Shown here: piece after piece, positions 45,034-53,741 of the stretch
Layout: the number at the start of each line of letters is the position of its first letter
Position numbering within the stretch: position 1 is the stretch's first letter
NCBI RefSeq assembly: GCF_012978815.1
Contig: NZ_LIWR01000004.1
Span: forward strand, 62,001-126,000
DNA from: Campylobacter sp. RM16189
GTDB taxonomy: Bacteria; Campylobacterota; Campylobacteria; Campylobacterales; Campylobacteraceae
DNA length: 64,000 nucleotides
Direction of reading: 5' to 3'
Position numbers and translations under genes: made by a program
Notes under the pieces: generated by a model
What the model saw: the letters and a program-made list of their open reading frames with translations, nothing else
What the model was told of the DNA's origin: nothing
The model's database searches: none

Positions 45034-47418
45034 TCACTTCAAATTTTGCCTGATTCTCATTGAGTTTAACACGACTACAAGCGAGCTTAATGACATCGAG
45101 ATAGCAGCTACGACAGGCACCACGTATCCTGCCATCGCAAGCGGGATGGTTAGCGCGTTATAGACAAGCGAAAAGGTTAAATTTTGCTTTATCACTCTAA
45201 AAGTGCGCTTTGATAGGATTATAGCCTCTTTGATAAGCCTTAAATCATCACTCATCAGCACCACATCGCTTCGCTGCAAGCTCACATCAGCCCCGCTTCC
45301 AAGACAGAGTGCCACATTTGCGTGACTTAGGGCAAGAGCGTCGTTTATACCGTCTCCTACCATCACGACTTTTTTGCCGTTTTTAGTAAAATTTTCTATA
45401 AAATTTGCTTTATCGGTCGGTAAGCAGTTGGCTTTAAACTCCTCTATGCCAAGCTCGCTTGCTACTTTTTTAGCCACAAATTCATTATCTCCCGTTAGCA
45501 TTACGATCTCAAATTTAGCCTGTTTTAGCGCCTCTATACACTGACTTGCGCCGGCTCTTATCTTATCGCTTAGCTCAAATTTTGCAGCCGGCTTGCCGTT
45601 AATAGAAAAATAATAATTTGTACTTTTACTAACATCATCTAAATTTATGCCAAGTTCTTGCATAAATCTCCCGCTTCCGCCAAAAATTTCGCTTGTATTA
45701 AATTTCGCTCTAGTTCCCTTTGCTTCGATACTTGCGACATCTTGCAAATCATAAATTTTAAGCCCCTCAAATTTAGCCTCCAGATACTCACAAACCCCTT
45801 TGCTAACGGGATGAGCGGAACTTTTTGCAAGCGAATAGAGCAAATTTATATCACACTCCATAAAGCTTTCAAATTTATCCACACAAAGTTTGCCCGTAGT
45901 AAGCGTGCCAGTCTTATCAAATACGATCACATCGCACTTTGCAAGGCTTTCAAGCACCTTTGCCTCTTTAAATATCAAGCCTTTTTTAAATCCAACCCCA
46001 AGCCCCACAAGCGTACTAACGGGCGTTGCAAGACCAAGCGCACACGGACAAGCTATGACGATAACTGAAATTCCCACGATCAAAGCCGCTTCAAAAGAGC
46101 CTGCATGCCACAACCAAAAGCAAAACGTAAGCAGGCTTAAAAGCATAATGGCACTTGAAAATTTGCTTGAAATTTCATTTGCAAGCTTTTCTATGTGCGG
46201 TTTTTTCGTAGTTGCCTTTTCAAGCAGATGTATGATCTTACTAAGCGTTGAGTCGCTAAATTTCGCGCTCGTAGCGCACTCCACAAACCCGTCAAGGCAT
46301 ATCGTGCCGCTGCTTAGCGACTCTCCTTGCTCCTTAAAAACCGCCGAGCTTTCGCCCGTAAGACTTGAATAATCAAAACTGGCAGAACCGCTAGTTATCA
46401 CACCGTCTATAAGTGCGCGCTCGCCTGCTCTAAGCACGATTATATCGCCTATTTGCACTTCGTTTACATCTTTAAGCAAGGTTTTACCCTCCATCTTTAC
46501 GCTAACCTTACTTGACACCATTGAATTTAGGCTATCAAGAGTATCTCCCGCTCGCTTTTTGCTTAAGACTTCTAGGTACTTGCCGATAAATACGAAAGTA
46601 ATTATCATCGCAACCGAATCAAAATAAACCTCGCCGCTCCTTGAAAACATCGCATATATCGAAAATATATAAGCTAAAAGCGCTCCCGAGACGATAAGCA
46701 AGTCCATGTTTTGTCTTCTGTTTTTAATCGCTGCAAGTGCACCTTTAAAAAACCCGCTTCCTGTATAAAAAAGCACAGGAGTAGCCAAGACAAACTCCGC
46801 AAAGCTTAAAACGGCCTTTACGTCATCTCTTATGCCCGTAAAATAACCGCCGTATTTTGCAACACTTAGCCACATTATGTTCATGGTGGCAAAAATCCCC
46901 ACTAAAAGCTTTGCGTAAAATTCTCGCCTTTTATTGGTTATATACTCCTCTTCGCGACTTGGATCATAAGCGTAAGCGTCATATCCGATAGATCTTATAA
47001 GCCTTAAAATTTCGGACAAATTCGTCTCACTCTCATCCCAAACGATAGTGGCTTTATTATTTAACGAATTTATATTAGCCTCTAAAATTCCTTTGGCGTT
47101 AAATAAAACTTTTTCATTTAGCCAGATACAAGCTGCGCAGTGAATGCCGTCTATCACGAGTGAAATTTTGCTAAATCCATTCTCGTTTTTTACATAATTT
47201 TGATAAGCCAATTCTAAATTTTCATCTTTCTGAGCGCTAGACTTAACGGGGCTTAAGACATTTTTACCAAGACGATCGTAAAACTCACTCAGTCCGCTGG
47301 AAGAAAGAATTTCAAATACGCTTTTACAGCCGTTACAACAAAATTTATTGTCGCCGGATTCGATCATAACGCTATCTTCAAAGCTCTGATGACAATGCGC
47401 GCACTTGGTTTTACTCAT
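45034..47418 (-). CDS. ccoI: Copper-translocating P1B-type ATPase for cbb3 oxidase assembly
   Basis: CcoI (FixI) delivers copper for cbb3 oxidase. The 794-residue protein opens with a zinc-finger-like CxxC pair and CCNGC (C27-C31), then a heavy-metal-associated domain with C94-AAC. Eight membrane segments follow, with CPCALGLATP in the channel, TGESSA in the actuator, the phosphorylated aspartate in DKTGTLTTGK, an HP dipeptide in SAHPVS and GDGINDALAL. In C. jejuni the next gene upstream is rho; here a 7.3-kb block intervenes. Confidence 0.95.
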   Translation of the reverse strand: MSKTKCAHCHQSFEDSVMIESGDNKFCCNGCKSVFEILSSSGLSEFYDRLGKNVLSPVKSSAQKDENLELAYQNYVKNENGFSKISLVIDGIHCAACIWLNEKVLFNAKGILEANINSLNNKATIVWDESETNLSEILRLIRSIGYDAYAYDPSREEEYITNKRREFYAKLLVGIFATMNIMWLSVAKYGGYFTGIRDDVKAVLSFAEFVLATPVLFYTGSGFFKGALAAIKNRRQNMDLLIVSGALLAYIFSIYAMFSRSGEVYFDSVAMIITFVFIGKYLEVLSKKRAGDTLDSLNSMVSSKVSVKMEGKTLLKDVNEVQIGDIIVLRAGERALIDGVITSGSASFDYSSLTGESSAVFKEQGESLSSGTICLDGFVECATSAKFSDSTLSKIIHLLEKATTKKPHIEKLANEISSKFSSAIMLLSLLTFCFWLWHAGSFEAALIVGISVIVIACPCALGLATPVSTLVGLGVGFKKGLIFKEAKVLESLAKCDVIVFDKTGTLTTGKLCVDKFESFMECDINLLYSLAKSSAHPVSKGVCEYLEAKFEGLKIYDLQDVASIEAKGTRAKFNTSEIFGGSGRFMQELGINLDDVSKSTNYYFSINGKPAAKFELSDKIRAGASQCIEALKQAKFEIVMLTGDNEFVAKKVASELGIEEFKANCLPTDKANFIENFTKNGKKVVMVGDGINDALALSHANVALCLGSGADVSLQRSDVVLMSDDLRLIKEAIILSKRTFRVIKQNLTFSLVYNALTIPLAMAGYVVPVVAAISMSLSSLVVVLNSMRIRQNLK

Positions 47419-47570
47419 GAGTTACATTTTTCTTTCAAATTTAGATTTGTAAATTATACAGCTAATGTTTTGATTTTAAGGTTAAATCAAATTTGTATAT
47501 CAAGCCAAATTTTACATAGAATTTATAAAAAAGGTTGTAAATTTTGATAATTTTCATCAAAGGAGCGAAT

Positions 47571-47948
47571 TTGAAAAAGATCCAGACTCAAAGTTCAAAA
47601 AACAGAAAGGCTCACTACACTCCGGCTATCGAGCATGGCGGCATACTTTACGTCTCAGGTCAGCTTAGCATCGACACGGCAACCATGCAGCTTCCAAAAG
47701 GCGGCGCTAGAGAGCATGCTAGGCAGGCGCTTGCAAATTTACAGACGGTTTTAACTGAAGCCGGAGCCAAAAAAGAAAACGTGATAATGTGCAGAGTTTA
47801 TACGCCCGATATAGCGTTTTGGGACGATATAGACGATGAGTATGCGAAGTTTTTTGGCGAGCATAAACCTGCGCGCGTAGTCGTGCCTACCTCGGCACTT
47901 CATTTTGGCTGCTTGGTTGAGATAGAAGCTCAAGTGGCGATGATTTAG
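47571..47948 (+). CDS. RidA-family enamine/imine deaminase
   Basis: RidA proteins hydrolyse reactive enamines and imines such as 2-aminoacrylate released by PLP enzymes. The 125-residue protein has YVSGQLSID, the substrate-binding arginine in NVIMCRVYTPD and the C-terminal LVEIEAQVAMI. I place the start at TTG 47571, six bases after AAAGGAG; an in-frame ATG at 47544 lacks a site and adds nine unlikely residues. A PLP enzyme gene follows 31 bases later, which fits the detoxifying role. Confidence 0.9.
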   Translation: MKKIQTQSSKNRKAHYTPAIEHGGILYVSGQLSIDTATMQLPKGGAREHARQALANLQTVLTEAGAKKENVIMCRVYTPDIAFWDDIDDEYAKFFGEHKPARVVVPTSALHFGCLVEIEAQVAMI

Positions 47949-47979
47949 GCTTAAAATATCAAATTCATAAGGAATAAAA

Positions 47980-49065
47980 ATGGCAAATTTCAAATGCACA
48001 AGTTGCGGTAGCGAGGCTTCGCTTGAAAATTTAAACTTTGAGTGCAAGTGCGGTGGGCTTTATGAGCTTAAATTTACTCCGCCTAAATTCTCGCTTGATC
48101 TTGTGGATAAGAGCGAATTTAGCCTATTTCGCTACCACAAATTTATGCCGCTTCAAAATGAAATTTGGAAGCAGATCACGCTTGGCGAGGGCATGACGGC
48201 ATGCGTTAAATTCGATAATAAGCTTTACTTTAAGCTTGATTATGCGATGCCTACGCTTTCGTTTAAAGATCGCGGAGCGGCGCTTCTTATCTGGCTTTGC
48301 AAGAGCATAGGAGTTAAAAAAGTCCTTCAAGACAGTAGCGGAAATGCGGGAAATTCGGTTGCAGCCTATTGCGCTAGAGCAGGGATTGAGTGTGAAATTT
48401 ACGTTCCAAAAGGAACTTCTGAAAAAAAGATAAACATGATAAAAGCTTTTGGCGCTACGGCAACGGTGTTTGACGGAACTCGCGACGAAACGGCCGATGC
48501 ATGCCGTAAAAAAGCTCGAGATGAAGGCATTTATTACGCAAATCACGTATATAATCCGATCTTTTATCAAGGAACTAAAACTTACGTGTATGAAATTTAC
48601 GAGCAGCTCGGACGTGTGCCTGATAACTTCTTCTTGCCTGTTGGCAACGGCACGCTGCTAATCGGCTGTGAGCTTGCACTTACGGAGCTTTTTGAAGCGG
48701 GGCTTATAAAAAAGCTGCCTAAAATTTTTATCGTACAAAGCGAAAATTGCGCTCCATTTTTCGGCGCTAAAGATAAGCCGCTTGATATCGTCGTAAAGCC
48801 GACCGAAGCTGAAGGCATAGCTATAGGAAAGCCGATGAGAGGACGTGAAATTTTAGCTAGCAAATACGCAGGCGAGCGCGAAGTGATAACGATACCCGAA
48901 AGTGCGATTTTGCCTGTAAGAGAGCATCTGGCGAAAAGCGGATTTTACGTAGAGCATACTACGGCTGCGATATATGCTGCGTATGAAGAGTATGCAAAAA
49001 CTCACGAGATCGCAGGAGACAGCATCATCTCGCTTTGTGGCGCAGGGATTAAAAGCGAACACTAA
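47980..49065 (+). CDS. PLP-dependent threonine synthase-like enzyme with zinc ribbon
   Basis: This is a fold-type II PLP enzyme of 361 residues. An N-terminal zinc ribbon (C6-TSC, then C22-KC) precedes the catalytic domain, where K96 in PTLSFKDRGA should bind PLP and GNGTLLIGC is the phosphate loop. The overall form is that of threonine synthase-like proteins, but the true reaction could be ammonia-lyase or desulfhydrase chemistry. A neighbouring RidA gene hints that the enzyme forms a reactive enamine. The substrate is not deduced. Confidence 0.85.
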   Translation: MANFKCTSCGSEASLENLNFECKCGGLYELKFTPPKFSLDLVDKSEFSLFRYHKFMPLQNEIWKQITLGEGMTACVKFDNKLYFKLDYAMPTLSFKDRGAALLIWLCKSIGVKKVLQDSSGNAGNSVAAYCARAGIECEIYVPKGTSEKKINMIKAFGATATVFDGTRDETADACRKKARDEGIYYANHVYNPIFYQGTKTYVYEIYEQLGRVPDNFFLPVGNGTLLIGCELALTELFEAGLIKKLPKIFIVQSENCAPFFGAKDKPLDIVVKPTEAEGIAIGKPMRGREILASKYAGEREVITIPESAILPVREHLAKSGFYVEHTTAAIYAAYEEYAKTHEIAGDSIISLCGAGIKSEH

Positions 49066-49088
49066 TTTTGATTGATTAAGCAAATTTA

Positions 49089-49120
49089 AAATTTAGGATA
49101 TGCGCTCATGTCCTAAATTT
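49089..49120. terminator. Inverted repeat after the threonine synthase-like gene
   Basis: AAATTTAGGA (49089-49098) and TCCTAAATTT (49111-49120) are exact reverse complements around a 12-base loop. There is no long T-run, so termination may be weak. It divides the ridA pair from the operon whose promoter begins six bases further on. Confidence 0.5.
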
Positions 49121-49125
49121 ATCGT

Positions 49126-49154
49126 TTGACAAAAAATCGTTACTTTGTTACAAT
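49126..49154 (+). promoter_or_regulatory. Strong sigma-70 type promoter of the reductase/ABC operon
   Basis: TTGACA (49126-49131) and TACAAT (49149-49154) are separated by exactly 17 bases. The start site is expected near 49161, giving a leader of about 36 bases with an AAGG ribosome site at 49187-49190. A full -35 is unusual for campylobacters, whose promoters generally lack one. Confidence 0.72.
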
Positions 49155-49162
49155 TTTGCAAG

Positions 49163-49176
49163 TTCTAAGGTTAGAA
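49163..49176. promoter_or_regulatory. Palindrome at the predicted transcript start, possible operator
   Basis: TTCTAA-GG-TTAGAA is a perfect six-base inverted repeat with a two-base centre, placed at about +2 to +15 of the predicted transcript. This position suits a repressor that blocks RNA polymerase. No regulator gene is encoded in the block, so the binding protein would be elsewhere. Confidence 0.45.
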
Positions 49177-49196
49177 ACACAAACGCAAGGCGCACA

Positions 49197-49958
49197 ATGT
49201 ATCTCATCGGTATAGACATCGGCTCGACATCTACAAAAGTGGCTGTTTTTAATAAAAACGATCAAAAATTCACAGAGTTGTTTTTGCGCCCTACAGGATT
49301 TAGCGGAGTAAAAATAGCGGATGAAATTTATGAAATTCTAAAAGAGAAAAACTACTTCCCAAGCTTCATAACCGCAACCGGATACGGCAGAGTAAGCGTT
49401 AAATACGCAAATTTTACCACGACTGAAATTTTATGTCACGCATTGGGAGCGAATTTTTTATTTCCCAAAGACTGCACGGTAATCGACGTAGGCGGGCAAG
49501 ACACAAAGGCTATCAAAATCGTAGCAAACAGGCCCGAAGACTTTATAATGAATGATAAATGCTCTGCAGGAACGGGCAAATTCATCGAAGTTATGGCAAA
49601 TCGTCTCGGGATTGATATAAACGAGCTTTACACCACTGCAAAGAAAAATTTAAATATCAAACTAAGCTCCACTTGCACCGTATTTGCCGAATCAGAAATA
49701 ATCTCGCTAATGGCAAACGGCGTAGATAAAACGCAAATCGCTTACGGTATCATCGATTCGTCCGCTCAAAAGGTGGCCTCCTTAACCAAAAGGCTAGAGA
49801 ATGAAATTTACTTTTTAAGCGGCGGGCTTAGCAGGGTAAGTCTTTTTAAAAATTTGCTCGCAAATCACTTACAAAGAGAGGTTTTTACCGATGAAAATGC
49901 CATATTTTGCGGAGCGATGGGAGCTAGCCTGATCGGACTTAAAAAGGAAAAATCATGA
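49197..49958 (+). CDS. ATP-dependent activator of a 2-hydroxyacyl-CoA dehydratase-type reductase (YjiL-like)
   Basis: This 253-residue ASKHA-fold ATPase of the BcrAD/BadFG family uses ATP to push a low-potential electron into its partner. It begins LIGIDIGSTSTKVAVF, has DVGGQDTKAIKI for nucleotide binding, and the two cysteines that bridge a [4Fe-4S] cluster between subunits lie in CSAGTGKFIE and SSTCTVFAESEI. It overlaps the partner gene as ATGA, so 1:1 production is likely. The enzyme should work only without oxygen. Confidence 0.92.
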   Translation: MYLIGIDIGSTSTKVAVFNKNDQKFTELFLRPTGFSGVKIADEIYEILKEKNYFPSFITATGYGRVSVKYANFTTTEILCHALGANFLFPKDCTVIDVGGQDTKAIKIVANRPEDFIMNDKCSAGTGKFIEVMANRLGIDINELYTTAKKNLNIKLSSTCTVFAESEIISLMANGVDKTQIAYGIIDSSAQKVASLTKRLENEIYFLSGGLSRVSLFKNLLANHLQREVFTDENAIFCGAMGASLIGLKKEKS

Positions 49959-51067
49959 GAATGGATTTTGACAAACTTAAAAAACGCAACTCCTTTGAAC
50001 TGCAAAATTTAAAAGCTGAGGGCAAGCCTATAGTAGGCACGTTTTGTACATATTCGCCAAAAGAGCTGATATACGCTGTAGGCGGAGTTGCCGTTAGTCT
50101 TTGTGCAAATGACGAAAGCTCTATAAATATCGCGCATAAAGAGCTTCCAAGAAATCTCTGTCCGCTTATAAAGGCAAGCTACGGATATGCGGTTAGTAAA
50201 AAATGCCCTTATATGAACGCAAGCGATATCATCGTGGGAGAGACTACTTGCGACGGCAAAAAGAAGATGTATGAGCTGCTTGCAAACCACAAGCCGGTGT
50301 ATGTTTTAGAGCTTCCAAATATGACAAATAAACGCTCGCTAGCTCTTTGGAAGGATGAGCTAATAAGCTTTAAGGAGTTTTTACAAGAGAAATTCAAAGC
50401 TAAGATAACCCAAGAAAATCTCCTTGAAGCGGTAAAAATCCACAACGAGGAGCGCGAGTTGATGTGTGAGCTGATGGAGCTAAACAAGGCCATCCCAAGC
50501 CCTATTAAAGGTAGCGAACTTCACGAGATACTATTTGCAAGCGAATTTATTTACGATAAAAAAGAGAAGATAAAAACTCTAAAAGCCTTTATAGAGGCAA
50601 CTAAACAAAATTTAGAAGCTAAAATTTCAGATAAAAAGCGTATAATCATAACCGGCTGTCCAAGCGGCGGAGTGTATGAAAAAATAATAAAACAGATAGA
50701 AAATTTAGGTGCTGACGTGGTCGCTTTTGAAAACTGCGTCGGAACGAAAAATTACCGAAATTTGGTCGAAGAAGAAGGAAATTTGATAGAAAATATCGCT
50801 AAAAGATATCTTGAAATTCCATGTTCGGTGATGTATAAAAACGACAAAAGAGCGCAAATCATCAAAGAATTTATCAAAGAATACAGCGCAGACGGCGTCA
50901 TAGATATAGTTTTAAGCGGATGTCATACATATGCTATAGAGACGAATAAAATAAGAGAAGCTAGTAAGGAGGCGGGTGCGAATTATATGAGTTTAGAGAC
51001 TGATTATTCAAGGCAAGACAGCGGACAAATACGTACAAGATTAGAGGCTTTTATAGAGCTTTTATAA
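49955..51067 (+). CDS. Double-cubane-cluster reductase (YjiM / HgdB-like)
   Basis: This 370-residue protein belongs to the 2-hydroxyacyl-CoA dehydratase D-component family. The segments RNLCPLIKASYGYAVSKKCPY and VGETTCDGKKKMYELL are those of YjiM-type proteins, shown in Carboxydothermus to carry a double-cubane [Fe8S9] cluster and to reduce small molecules with ATP. Candidate ligand cysteines are C31, C69, C84 and C99, plus those in GCPSGG and SGCHTY. No second dehydratase subunit is present, which also fits the homodimeric type. Substrate unknown. Confidence 0.9.
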   Translation: MRMDFDKLKKRNSFELQNLKAEGKPIVGTFCTYSPKELIYAVGGVAVSLCANDESSINIAHKELPRNLCPLIKASYGYAVSKKCPYMNASDIIVGETTCDGKKKMYELLANHKPVYVLELPNMTNKRSLALWKDELISFKEFLQEKFKAKITQENLLEAVKIHNEERELMCELMELNKAIPSPIKGSELHEILFASEFIYDKKEKIKTLKAFIEATKQNLEAKISDKKRIIITGCPSGGVYEKIIKQIENLGADVVAFENCVGTKNYRNLVEEEGNLIENIAKRYLEIPCSVMYKNDKRAQIIKEFIKEYSADGVIDIVLSGCHTYAIETNKIREASKEAGANYMSLETDYSRQDSGQIRTRLEAFIELL

Positions 51068-51087
51068 ACAAAATTTAAGGAGAAAAT

Positions 51088-52047
51088 ATGAAATTTAAGA
51101 GCATTTTACTAAGTTGCTTACTGCTTGCGGGCTCGGTTGCGGCAAGCGATAAGCTTAAAGTTTATTTTGAAGCCGGAAGTATCGGCGATAACTTCTCAAG
51201 CGTTATCTCAAACGGCGCAAAAATGGCGGCAAAAGACCTAAATGTCGATCTTAAGGTGGTATATTCCGAGTGGGATCCAAACAAGATGGTTGAAAATTTC
51301 AAAAACGCCGTTGCAACATCGCCTGACGGCATCATAGTGATGGGTCATCCCGGAGACGAGCTATATCAGCCGCTTATCAAAAATGCGATAGAAAAAGGCA
51401 TAAACGTAACAAGCATAGATACCGAACTTCCAAAAAGCCTAGAAGCCTTTAAGTCAAGCGGATTTGGCTACACTGGAAGCAACAACTACGAAAGTGGCAA
51501 GGCGATGGCGCACGAAGCGGTGCAAAAATTTGAGATGAAAAGCGGCGAAAAGGTGATGGTATGGGGTTTGCTTAGCATGCCTGTAAGAGGCCTTAGAGCA
51601 AAAGCAATGCTTGAAGTGTTCAAAGAAAAAGGGCTAAAGGTCGAATATATCGAAATTTCACCTGAGATAAACAAAGATCCAAGCCTAGGACTTAGCGTAT
51701 TTAGCGCTTACATGGCAAAACATCCTGACACCAAGCTGGTAGTGCTTGACCACGGAGCTCTAACGGCGCAGTCACCGCAGTTCATGAAAAGCCTAAATTT
51801 GGATAAAGAAAAGCTAAATATCGCAGGATTTTCGCTATCTCCTGCTACGATTGCAGGCATAAAAGACGGCTCAATCGATCTGGTTGCCGACGCACAGCCG
51901 TTCTTTCAGGGGTATTTTAGTATCGTGCAAATCGTAATGAGCAAAAAATACGGATTTTCAGGGTTTAAAGTTGATACCGGCGGAGGCTTCATTACAGCTA
52001 AAAACATAGCTCTTATCGAGCCGTTAGTAAAAAATGGCATCAGATAA
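51088..52047 (+). CDS. Periplasmic substrate-binding protein, RbsB-type
   Basis: This 319-residue protein has a signal peptide (about 1-19, ending GSVAAS) and a two-lobed periplasmic binding fold of the sugar/AI-2 cluster. It starts DKLKVYFEAGSIGDNFSSVIS and includes GIIVMGHPGDELYQPL and VVLDHGALTAQ. No lipobox is present, so it is free in the periplasm. AAGGAG lies just before the ATG. It is 20 bases after the reductase gene, so the imported compound may be the reductase substrate or a related molecule. Confidence 0.9.
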   Translation: MKFKSILLSCLLLAGSVAASDKLKVYFEAGSIGDNFSSVISNGAKMAAKDLNVDLKVVYSEWDPNKMVENFKNAVATSPDGIIVMGHPGDELYQPLIKNAIEKGINVTSIDTELPKSLEAFKSSGFGYTGSNNYESGKAMAHEAVQKFEMKSGEKVMVWGLLSMPVRGLRAKAMLEVFKEKGLKVEYIEISPEINKDPSLGLSVFSAYMAKHPDTKLVVLDHGALTAQSPQFMKSLNLDKEKLNIAGFSLSPATIAGIKDGSIDLVADAQPFFQGYFSIVQIVMSKKYGFSGFKVDTGGGFITAKNIALIEPLVKNGIR

Positions 52048-52780
52048 CGCGATAGAGCTTAAAAACGCTTTTAAAAGTTTTGGCAAAACCAAAATTTTAA
52101 AAGGCATAAATTTTACCCTAAAAAAGGGCGAGACGATCGCTCTTTTGGGCGATAACGGAGCGGGTAAATCAACTCTTATCAAGTGCCTTTGCGGTTATGA
52201 TAGGCTTGATAAATTTGATAGCTTTAGCGTGCTTGATACTCCTATAAAAAGGGGAGAATTTGACCTGCTACAAGCTAGAAATTTAGGCATGGAAGTAGTC
52301 TTTCAAGATAGCTCGCTTGGGCTTTCTCAAGAGATTTATCGCAACATCTTTGCCACGCGCCATATCACGAAATTTGGGCTCATAGATAGGAAAAAAGAGA
52401 TAGAAATTTCAAATCAAATTTTAAAAGAGTTCATGGGCTTTAGCGGAGCGGGAATTGATGCCACAAGCCTTGCAAGCAACCTAAGCGGAGGCGAAAAGCA
52501 AGGGCTTGCCATAGCTAGAGCGATTTATTTTAAATCACAAATTCTCATTCTTGATGAGCCCACAACCGCGCTTGGCGTAAATGAGACCGAGCGGTTTATG
52601 GGCTTTTTGGATAAACTCAAAGAGCAAAATTTAAGCATCATAATCATCACTCACAACTTAAATCAAGCCTTTCATATCGCCGATAAATTCGTGCTTTTGA
52701 GAAGCGGAGTGATAGAGCAAGAACTAGATAAAAGCGAAATTTCGGATCTAAATTCACTCTACAAGGTATTTTATGAGTAA
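52034..52780 (+). CDS. ABC transporter ATP-binding protein, single-domain
   Basis: This 248-residue ATPase has Walker A GDNGAGKST (38-46), the signature LSGGEKQGLAIARA and Walker B ILILDEPTTALG. It is most like one half of RbsA/XylG-type proteins, which usually are fused tandem ATPases of about 500 residues; here only one domain is present and would act as a homodimer. It overlaps the binding-protein gene by 14 bases and the permease gene by eight. Confidence 0.92.
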   Translation: MASDNAIELKNAFKSFGKTKILKGINFTLKKGETIALLGDNGAGKSTLIKCLCGYDRLDKFDSFSVLDTPIKRGEFDLLQARNLGMEVVFQDSSLGLSQEIYRNIFATRHITKFGLIDRKKEIEISNQILKEFMGFSGAGIDATSLASNLSGGEKQGLAIARAIYFKSQILILDEPTTALGVNETERFMGFLDKLKEQNLSIIIITHNLNQAFHIADKFVLLRSGVIEQELDKSEISDLNSLYKVFYE

Positions 52781-53714
52781 AAATTTAGTCATTACCGCGA
52801 TACTTTTTGTGATTTTAGGAGTATTTACAGCCTTTTCGCCCGAAGTGTTTTTAGCCAAAAACATCTATTTTAACTACCTAACCTCAGTGCCTATCATACT
52901 CATACTCTGCCTTGGCTTGCTTCCTCTTATCATCTCAGGCGAGTTTGACATGAGTTTTCCTGCGACGATGGCGATGAGCGGATTTGTATTTTCTTATGTT
53001 TTTAAAGCAAGCGGAAATTTAGCCTTAGCTACGCTTGCAAGCCTTAGCTTTGGTGCACTTAGCGGAGCTTTTAACGCGATTTTGGTTATAAACGCAAAAA
53101 TACCTTCCATTATCGCAACTATCGGCACACAGTTTTTCTGGCGGGGGCTTGCGGTGGTGCTAAGCGGAGGACTTTCGCTATCTTTAGCGAGTGCCGAAGG
53201 CTTCATGAAAGAGCTTTTTGTAGGCAGGATCGCAGGAGTGCCGGCTCAATCAATCATCGCGACTATTTTGGCGATACTAACTTACATCATGATCTTTAAA
53301 CACAAATTCGGAGATAATATCTTGTTTTCAGGCGATAACGCAAAGGCTGCTAAAATGCTAAGCATAAACGTTGCTAGGAGCAAATACCTGCTTTTCATCA
53401 ATATGGGCGTGATGAGCGCACTTGCAAGCATTATCTTGAGTCTTGAGTTTATCAACTGGTGGCCTACGCAAGGAGACGGATACATGCTGCTTGTATTTGC
53501 GGCGATCTTTATCGGCGGTACGGGCGTAAGCGGAGGAGGCGGAAGCGTATATGGAACGCTCATAGGCAGCATAATCATCGGCATAATGGAAAGCGGCATC
53601 GTAGCCATGGGCTTTGACGCATTTTACACGCGAGTGATTTACGGAGCTATCATAATCGTATCTGTCGTGATATACGCTAAATTTGATAAAAATTCCAAAG
53701 TGCGCAGCCTCTAA
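52773..53714 (+). CDS. ABC transporter permease, RbsC-type
   Basis: This is a 313-residue inner-membrane protein with about 8-10 hydrophobic segments of the BPD_transp_2 family. It contains AKIPSIIATIGTQFFWRGL and GTGVSGGGGSVYGTLIGS, the glycine-rich ATPase-coupling region. It completes a binding-protein/ATPase/permease importer with one permease gene, so the membrane part should be a homodimer. The imported compound cannot be read from the sequence. Confidence 0.92.
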   Translation: MSKNLVITAILFVILGVFTAFSPEVFLAKNIYFNYLTSVPIILILCLGLLPLIISGEFDMSFPATMAMSGFVFSYVFKASGNLALATLASLSFGALSGAFNAILVINAKIPSIIATIGTQFFWRGLAVVLSGGLSLSLASAEGFMKELFVGRIAGVPAQSIIATILAILTYIMIFKHKFGDNILFSGDNAKAAKMLSINVARSKYLLFINMGVMSALASIILSLEFINWWPTQGDGYMLLVFAAIFIGGTGVSGGGGSVYGTLIGSIIIGIMESGIVAMGFDAFYTRVIYGAIIIVSVVIYAKFDKNSKVRSL

Positions 53715-53741
53715 TCAAACTTTGCGCGCCAAGGATAAATT

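Noticed and set aside
45658-46372. Long open frames on the plus strand opposite ccoI
   Set aside because: They lie wholly within the antisense of a strongly supported P-type ATPase gene and encode low-complexity Ser/Thr/Lys-rich products.
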